DNA from: Desulfobacteraceae bacterium | Lineage (GTDB): Bacteria > Desulfobacterota > Desulfobacteria > Desulfobacterales > JAABRJ01 | Direction of reading: 5' to 3' | Length of the DNA stretch: 48,573 bases | Assembly (NCBI GenBank): GCA_022340425.1 | Contig: JAJDNY010000105.1 | Span: forward strand, 1-48,573 | Shown here: piece by piece, positions 43,594-48,573 of the stretch | Numbering within the stretch: position 1 is the stretch's first letter | How the letters are laid out: each line of letters begins with the position of its first letter | Program-made: the position numbers and the translations under genes | The notes under the pieces: generated by a model | Database searches by the model: none | Told to the model about the DNA's origin: nothing | The model's input: the letters and a program-made list of their open reading frames with translations, nothing else

Positions 43594-44145
43594 TTAAAGG
43601 CGGCAAACGGTATCGTCGCACGGGCAGCTGTCGTCGATCTCGTAGGCATAGAGCACCCGGGACTCCAGGGCGGCGCGCTGGGGCGAGACGGGAGGCGCCG
43701 GCCGGGTGGCCATTCGCGCCGCCAGCGCCGCCCTGGTGGGAATTTGCGCCAGCCCGCTGCCGATCCGCCTGCCGCTCGCGCCGTCGAGAATATCGGCGTC
43801 CTGCCCGTTGGTCACCACGGCCACCGCGATCTGATAGGGGGCCAGCAGGCGGGCGGCGGCCAAGGCCGGCCGGTGGCGGGTGATCAGGGAGCCGGGCCCG
43901 AATCTGACGATCATGGCGATCCTATCTTCAAGCTGCACTGCCAGATCGATGCGCAGCTGGGCGGATTTCGCGCCGGCCCTGACCCGCAGCGGGACCCGGG
44001 GGGTGATGTCGCTTTTTAGAAACCCCTTGCTTTCCACCAGCAGGCGCGCCAGCTGCTGCCGGTAGCGTTCATCGAGGGTGTCCGGCAGAGTTTCCCCGGT
44101 CAGATAATCCTTGAGTTCTCCCAGAATCAGGTGGTGACCGCTCAT
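43594..44145 (-). CDS. HsdR N-terminal-domain-like protein, unknown function
   Basis: The 183-residue protein resembles the restriction-type HsdR_N domain family seen as stand-alone proteins in Desulfobacterota: ERYRQQLARLLVESKGF, VPLRVRAGAKSAQLRIDLAV and VVTNGQDADILDG are its main segments. The D-ExK nuclease motif expected after RIDLAV is not evident (MIVRFGPGSL), so nuclease activity is doubtful. The C-terminus has CPCDDTVC. No hsdM, hsdS or helicase part is nearby. ATG at 44145 is chosen over a TTG further up. Confidence 0.7.
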   Translation of the reverse strand: MSGHHLILGELKDYLTGETLPDTLDERYRQQLARLLVESKGFLKSDITPRVPLRVRAGAKSAQLRIDLAVQLEDRIAMIVRFGPGSLITRHRPALAAARLLAPYQIAVAVVTNGQDADILDGASGRRIGSGLAQIPTRAALAARMATRPAPPVSPQRAALESRVLYAYEIDDSCPCDDTVCRL

Positions 44146-44332
44146 GGGGGGGGATCCGTAAGGCGACGCAGCGCTCTTGGCATGCCGGTCTGGCAAGCGG
44201 CGGCAGGCCCCGCCGGCTTCAAAATAGCTCTTTACAATTGGCGGTTGCTTTGGAAAAATAAAAACGTTTTGCCTTAATTAAAACACGTTCGGGCTGCCGC
44301 AGCATTTGGAGCGGCGGTCGGGTGCGGGGGTG

Positions 44333-45403
44333 ATGAGCGAGCCCGATTTGAGCATACGCGAAAATTTCGAAAAGCGCGAAATAAATTTCATGTCGCCCCA
44401 CGGCTGCCTCAGTGCGGCCTCCAAAGGGCGTCGCCGGCCGGAGGCGCCCTGTCCGATCCGAACGGTCTTTCAGGTGGATCGCGACCGGATCCTGTATTCC
44501 AATTCTTTCCGGCGCCTGAAGCACAAAACCCAGGTCTTCCTCGCGCCCCTGGGGGACCAGTACCGGACCCGTCTGACCCACACCCTGGAGGTCGCCCAGA
44601 TTGCCAGGACCATCGCGCGGGCCATGTTTCTCAATGAAGATCTGGCCGAGGCCATCGCCCTGGGCCATGACCTGGGCCATACCCCGTTCGGACACAGCGG
44701 CGAAACTGCCCTGCGGGAAATTTTTCAGGGGCGCTTCCTTCACTACGAACAGAGTCTGCGGGTGGTGGATGTCCTCGAAAACAGCGGCCGGGGGCTCAAC
44801 CTCACCTACGAGGTCCGGGACGGCATTCTCAAACACTCCAAAGGCTACGGGCGGGTGATCCCCGAGGATCCCGGCGAACTGGCCGCCACCATCGAGGGGC
44901 GGATCGTCCGCATTGCCGATATCATCGCCTATCTCAACCATGACCTGGACGATGCCATCCGCAGCGGGGTGATTGTCGCGGCGCAGGTGCCGGAGATCTG
45001 CACCCGGACCCTGGGCGCCTCCCACAGCCAGCGGGCCGCCACCATGATCCGGGATTTGGTTTTCGCCAGCACCGTCAGCGACGACCCCCGGGCCTTGCGC
45101 ATGAGCGATCCCGTGCATGAGGCGATGATGATCCTGCGCCAGTTTTTGTTTGAAAACGTCTACCGCGCGCCCCTGGTCCACAACGAATTTGTGAAGGCCA
45201 AGAAAATCTTAACGGAGCTCTTCACCTATTTCCTGGATCACCCCGACATGCTGCAAAAACAGTTGAAGGATATGGAAATGCTCGGCTGCAACCACCAGGA
45301 GCAGTCCCGCGAGCGGATCGTCTGCGATTTGATCGCCACCATGACCGACCGCAATGCCCTCGAGCTCTATGAGCGGATCTTTTTCCCGTCGCGCCTGGTC
45401 TGA
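44333..45403 (+). CDS. dgt: Deoxyguanosinetriphosphate triphosphohydrolase-like HD protein
   Basis: The 356-residue protein is an HD-domain dNTPase. RILYSNSFRRLKHKTQVF, THTLEV (His83), GHDLGHTPFGHSGE (His112-Asp113) and IADIIAYLNHDLDDA give the metal site and family pattern; these are cited by key parts. Such enzymes split dNTPs to nucleoside and triphosphate and can limit phage DNA. It is of the shorter dGTPase-like type. The ATG at 44333 follows GGGGGTG. A YkgJ-type gene follows after 18 bases. Confidence 0.92.
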   Translation: MSEPDLSIRENFEKREINFMSPHGCLSAASKGRRRPEAPCPIRTVFQVDRDRILYSNSFRRLKHKTQVFLAPLGDQYRTRLTHTLEVAQIARTIARAMFLNEDLAEAIALGHDLGHTPFGHSGETALREIFQGRFLHYEQSLRVVDVLENSGRGLNLTYEVRDGILKHSKGYGRVIPEDPGELAATIEGRIVRIADIIAYLNHDLDDAIRSGVIVAAQVPEICTRTLGASHSQRAATMIRDLVFASTVSDDPRALRMSDPVHEAMMILRQFLFENVYRAPLVHNEFVKAKKILTELFTYFLDHPDMLQKQLKDMEMLGCNHQEQSRERIVCDLIATMTDRNALELYERIFFPSRLV

Positions 45404-45421
45404 GCGGCGCCGGAGGCCGCA

Positions 45422-46069
45422 ATGGCTGTCTGTCATGAGTTGAGCCGCTTGCCCCAAGGGGCCCTGGCGCCCTTCAGGGAGCGCCTGCAGGTGCTCTATG
45501 CGCAGATGGACCGTGCCTACCACGCCGCCGCCCGGTGCTACGGGTTCGACTGCCAGGGCTGTGCCGAGAGCTGCTGCCGAACCCGTTTCGATCATCATAC
45601 CCTGCTGGAGTATCTCTATCTGCGCGAGGGGCTGGCCGAACTCGCGCCCGGGGCCCGGGCGGCGGTTTTGCGGCGGGCGGCCGAGGTCCGACGCGAGAGC
45701 GCGGCGCTTGAAGAACGCGGCCTGCTGGTCCGCCTGATGTGCCCCCTCAACCAGGACGGCCGCTGCCGGCTTTACGCCTTTCGGCCCATGATCTGCCGGC
45801 TGCACGGCATTCCGCATGAACTCAGGCTTCCCGGGCGCCCGGTCTCTTACGGGTCCGGATGCCACCTGTTTTCCGAACGCCACGCCCGCCAGCCCTACGT
45901 TCCCTTTGACCGCAGCCCTCTTTATGCCCGAATGGCGGGCCTGGAACAGGAGATCCGGCGGGCGCTGAGCTTCGGTGCGCGCCTGAAACTGACCATCGCC
46001 GAGATGCTGGCCGATGAAACCGAAACCGCCGGCGATGCCCCCAGGAGCCTGGCCGATGCGCTACGTTGA
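45422..46069 (+). CDS. YkgJ-family cysteine-cluster protein
   Basis: The 215-residue protein has the N-terminal cluster CQGCAESCC and the central MCPLNQDGRCRLYAFRPMICRLHG, given here by its Cys spacing CPLNQDGRC and RPMICRLHG, with another Cys in GSGCHLF. These should bind a metal or iron-sulfur cluster. It follows the dGTPase-like gene and overlaps the next YkgJ-type gene by 14 bases, so the three are probably co-transcribed. Confidence 0.82.
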   Translation: MAVCHELSRLPQGALAPFRERLQVLYAQMDRAYHAAARCYGFDCQGCAESCCRTRFDHHTLLEYLYLREGLAELAPGARAAVLRRAAEVRRESAALEERGLLVRLMCPLNQDGRCRLYAFRPMICRLHGIPHELRLPGRPVSYGSGCHLFSERHARQPYVPFDRSPLYARMAGLEQEIRRALSFGARLKLTIAEMLADETETAGDAPRSLADALR

Positions 46070-46838
46070 CCCCCAAACCCTCGAACGGCTGCCCGGCACC
46101 CGGCTGGAGGAAAACGACACCTTCCAGTTTCGCTGCCACCCCGGCGTGGCCTGCTTCAATCGCTGCTGCCGCAACCTGAACCTCTTTCTCTACCCTTACG
46201 ACGTCCTGCGCCTCAAAAAGCGGCTGGGAATCTCCTCCGACCAGTTCCTGGAGCGGCATGTGGACGTGGTCCTGCGGGACGGCAGCCACTTCCCGGAAGT
46301 TTTGCTGCGCATGTCCGCCGACGCCGAGAAGACCTGCCCCTTCCTGACCCCTGAGGGCTGCGCGGTCTACCCCGACCGCCCGGATGCCTGCCGGACCTTT
46401 CCCCTGGAGCAGGGGGTGCTTTTCGATGCGGCCCGAAACGAATCGCAGGTGGTGACCTTTTTCCGGCCGCCGGACTTCTGCCTGGGGCAGCATGAAAAGA
46501 AATCCTGGACGCCGAAAACCTGGGAGCTGGACCAGGAGGCGGTGGTCTATCACCGTATGACCGCCCGCTGGGCCAAGCTCAAGGGGCTCTTTCAGCAAGA
46601 CCCGTGGGGTGCGGAAGGCCCCGCCGGGCCGCGCGCCAAAATGGCGTTTATGGCGCTCTACAACCTGGACCGCTTCCGCGAGTTCGTCTTCGGCAGCAGC
46701 TTTCTCAAGCGCTATGCCGTCAAACCGTCCCTTCAGAAAAAAATCAGAAAAGACGACGCCGAACTCTTGAAATTCAGCCTGGCCTGGGTCGGTTTTTTCA
46801 TCTGGGGCATTCCCACTGGTTTGCTGCGCCCACGCTAA
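46056..46838 (+). CDS. YkgJ-family cysteine-cluster protein
   Basis: The 260-residue protein has HPGVACFNRCCRNLN near the N-terminus and CPFLTPEGCAVYPDRPDACRTFP centrally, given here by CPFLTPEGC and RPDACRTFP. It is a clear paralogue of the 47747 protein, sharing GVACFN.CCR.LN and PYDVLRL. The ATG at 46056 follows AGGAG and overlaps the preceding gene. A C-terminal hydrophobic stretch WVGFFIWGIPTGLL may attach to the membrane. It converges on the SDR gene with a 4-base overlap. Confidence 0.82.
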   Translation: MRYVDPQTLERLPGTRLEENDTFQFRCHPGVACFNRCCRNLNLFLYPYDVLRLKKRLGISSDQFLERHVDVVLRDGSHFPEVLLRMSADAEKTCPFLTPEGCAVYPDRPDACRTFPLEQGVLFDAARNESQVVTFFRPPDFCLGQHEKKSWTPKTWELDQEAVVYHRMTARWAKLKGLFQQDPWGAEGPAGPRAKMAFMALYNLDRFREFVFGSSFLKRYAVKPSLQKKIRKDDAELLKFSLAWVGFFIWGIPTGLLRPR

Positions 46839-47686
46839 GCAGCCTTCGGCGGCTCGCCGGGGGATTCCGGCCCCAGCACCCCCTTGGGCATCGCGGCCAC
46901 CGCTTCCCCGCCCAGCACATACCCGCCGTCCAACCGCAGGACGGCGCCGGTCATGAAGGGGGCGTCTTCGATTATAAAGCGAACCGCCTTGAGCACGTCG
47001 CTGATGGCCCCCGTCCGGCCGAGCAGGGTGTGATCCCGCACGGCCTGTTGCTCCTCGGCCGTCAGCAGGCCCCAGCCGCGGGTGTGCTCGGCGTGGCGGG
47101 TTTCGAAGATGCCCAGCATGATCTCGTTGACCCGCACCGCCGGCGCGGCCGCGCGGGCCCAGGTCTCAGTCAGGAGCGAAACCCCGCGGTTGGCGGCGGC
47201 ATAGCCGTCGTTGAAGATCAGGCTGGCCGGCCCCGAGCGGCCCACCACGCCGGCGATGGAGGAGAAATTGATCACCGCCCCGTCGCCGGAGGCCTTCAGA
47301 TGGGGCAGGGCGGCGTTGAAAACCCACCATTTGGCCCTCAGGGTGGTGGCCATTTCCAGGTCCCACTGCTCGGGGACATAGGCGCCGTGGACCACCGGCC
47401 AGCCGCCGCGTTCGATATTGTTGACCAGAATGTCCAGCCGGCCGAAACGGGCGACGGCCTCGGCCACCAGGGCTTCGATCTGGTCGGCTTCCAGCAGGTT
47501 GGTGCGCCGAATCAGCTGCCGTTCCCCGAATGGGGCGAACGCCGCCTGCATCTCCGGCAGGCTCTCCTGCCAGTCCCAGTAGGTCGTCACGACCCTGGCG
47601 CCGGCCTCGGCCAAGGCCAGCGCAACGGCCCGGCCGATGCCCTTGATGCCGCCCAGCACCAGGGCGACCTTGTCGACGATGGCCAT
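46835..47686 (-). CDS. SDR-family oxidoreductase-like protein lacking catalytic lysine
   Basis: The 283-residue protein has the Rossmann motif GGIKGIGRA, NNIERGG where most SDRs have NNAG, the serine in NFSSIAG and the tyrosine in GYAAANRG. The catalytic YxxxK is YAAAN, so lysine is replaced by asparagine (codon AAC), and normal reductase chemistry may be lost. A C-terminal FMTGAVLRLDGGYVLGG is standard. AAAGGAGGG precedes the ATG at 47686. It is convergent with the preceding YkgJ-type gene (stop codons TAA and TAG overlap). Confidence 0.85.
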   Translation of the reverse strand: MAIVDKVALVLGGIKGIGRAVALALAEAGARVVTTYWDWQESLPEMQAAFAPFGERQLIRRTNLLEADQIEALVAEAVARFGRLDILVNNIERGGWPVVHGAYVPEQWDLEMATTLRAKWWVFNAALPHLKASGDGAVINFSSIAGVVGRSGPASLIFNDGYAAANRGVSLLTETWARAAAPAVRVNEIMLGIFETRHAEHTRGWGLLTAEEQQAVRDHTLLGRTGAISDVLKAVRFIIEDAPFMTGAVLRLDGGYVLGGEAVAAMPKGVLGPESPGEPPKAA

Positions 47687-47746
47687 GGCGGCCCTCCTTT
47701 CATTTCATTGCGCGTGATACATCCGCCGCCCCGGTCGGCGATGGGG

Positions 47747-48481
47747 TTACAATCGACAGGCCCCGGGGCCGGCCAGCGCCTTTTGCCAGTAGTCCAGGGC
47801 GTAGGTCAGAAGCGCGCTGTCTTCGCCCTCCAGGCTTTCCCAAGCCTCCGCGTCCGCGGCCGGGCCCGGTTCCGTTTTGCGGAGCTGGGCGCGGAAGGCG
47901 TCCAGATCGTAGCATTGGTAAAAAAGGTGCTGCAGGGGGACCGGCAGGGGGCCGGGTGCCAGTCGGTTTTTGAGGCTGATAAGCGCCATCAGCAGGTCGT
48001 TCATCCGGTTGTATTGACTCAAATCCTGGTCTTCCAGCCATTCCCGCACGGTTTGGCGGCCCTCTTGGCGGTGGCCCTGGCAGTGGGACTCCTTCAGCAG
48101 GAAGAAGCGCTCGGTGTTCGGGCCGCCCTCCCTGGGGCGTGCGACCATCCGCACCAGCGGGTAGGTCCGGCAGGCCGCCGGACGGTCAGGGTAGACGCTG
48201 CAGCCCTGGGGGGTGACAAACGGGCATCTCAGCTGGGACCCGCCGGTGGGCTTGAGGGTCACCACCGGCAACCCCGACTCCGGCCCGGTGTGCCGGGAGG
48301 TGAAGCTTCGCAGAAATTCGCCGGAGCTCAGGCCCAGGCGGCGCCTGAGGCGCAGCACGTCGTAGGGCGTCAGGAAGTGGTTGAGATCCCGGCAGCACTG
48401 GTTGAAGCACGCCACTCCGGGGTTGCAGGCAAAGGAGAAAGGGTCTTCCAGGGAAAGCGGGATCATGTCGGAGGGGGTCAT
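47747..48481 (-). CDS. YkgJ-family cysteine-cluster protein
   Basis: The 244-residue protein has NPGVACFNQCCRDLN (about 20-34) and CPFVTPQGCSVYPDRPAACRTYP centrally, given by CPFVTPQGC and RPAACRTYP, and a CQGH later. It is a paralogue of the 46056 protein. GAGG lies 11 bases before the ATG at 48481. It precedes the SDR gene on the same strand with a 60-base gap. No function is established for the family. Confidence 0.82.
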   Translation of the reverse strand: MTPSDMIPLSLEDPFSFACNPGVACFNQCCRDLNHFLTPYDVLRLRRRLGLSSGEFLRSFTSRHTGPESGLPVVTLKPTGGSQLRCPFVTPQGCSVYPDRPAACRTYPLVRMVARPREGGPNTERFFLLKESHCQGHRQEGRQTVREWLEDQDLSQYNRMNDLLMALISLKNRLAPGPLPVPLQHLFYQCYDLDAFRAQLRKTEPGPAADAEAWESLEGEDSALLTYALDYWQKALAGPGACRL

Positions 48482-48523
48482 TGCCGTCGTGCCTCGGAAT
48501 TTTTTGGGGGGGTGAACGGACGC

Positions 48524-48573
48524 TCAGGGTGTCATCACGTTGGGGATGGTGGTAGCATGTTCGGGTCGCTTGG
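48524..48573 (-). CDS. Possible 3' end of a gene running off the window
   Basis: On the minus strand one frame enters from the edge and reads KRPEHATTIPNVMTP before TGA at 48524-48526, 42 bases before the YkgJ-type start. The tail looks protein-like but is too short to name. Confidence 0.3.
   Translation of the reverse strand, partial: KRPEHATTIPNVMTP

Noticed and set aside
1-48573. CRISPR array, prophage or insertion sequence
   Set aside because: No regularly spaced repeats, integrase, transposase or phage structural genes are visible; the repeats found are short non-coding elements.

Overview
The window is a high-GC chromosomal segment, densely coded, with no phage, plasmid, transposase or CRISPR genes. 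The gene order (rimP-nusA-infB-DUF503-rbfA-nrnA-truB-rpsO-pnp-M16 peptidase-dut, and infC-rpmI-rplT-pheS-pheT-merR), the two F0 b-type subunits, a siroheme-pathway precorrin-2 dehydrogenase and several YkgJ-type cysteine-cluster proteins fit a Desulfobacterota (former Deltaproteobacteria) anaerobe, probably a sulfate reducer of the Desulfobacterales. This taxonomic call is inference from gene content and order.

Layout: 1-3300 is a cell-wall synthase (PBP1A) and a universal stress protein. 3411-6458 is a minus-strand operon dksA-like / PHP phosphoesterase / rnc / radical SAM. 6781-10342 is a minus-strand run DHH phosphoesterase / MBL hydrolase / precorrin-2 dehydrogenase / fabD, closed by a clear terminator. 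10723-14530 is a plus-strand operon that holds only the membrane (F0) half of an F-type ATP synthase. 14866-23665 mixes trmL, a CorC-like transporter, an amidohydrolase, a retropepsin, a rhomboid protease, phosphoglucomutase and a lone ParA. 23721-42809 is almost entirely minus strand and is the translation/transcription core: infC, L35, L20, PheRS, MerR, tRNA-Gly, rimP, nusA, IF2, rbfA, truB, S15, PNPase, then a processing peptidase, dUTPase and an MBL hydrolase. 43008-48573 carries a deaminase, an HsdR-N-like protein, a dGTPase-like HD hydrolase, an SDR and three YkgJ-type proteins.

The most unusual content is the ATP synthase cluster. Its first c-subunit gene encodes four c-subunit hairpins fused in one 325-residue chain. 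Only hairpin 1 keeps the ion-binding glutamate; hairpins 2-4 have glutamine there. A second, ordinary 82-residue c subunit follows with a much stronger ribosome binding site and a Glu32/Glu65/Ser66/Tyr70 pattern like that of Na+ c-rings with two carboxylates. The window suggests a mixed rotor ring with fewer ion sites than hairpins, possibly Na+ coupled. No F1 genes are present in the window.

Other points of note: two copies of a ~160 bp inverted-repeat element, each abutting the stop codon of a translation gene (infB, pheT); a second 125 bp inverted-repeat element after dksA; an infC gene that appears to start with AUA; an SDR lacking the catalytic lysine; and an HsdR-N-like protein without an evident nuclease motif.
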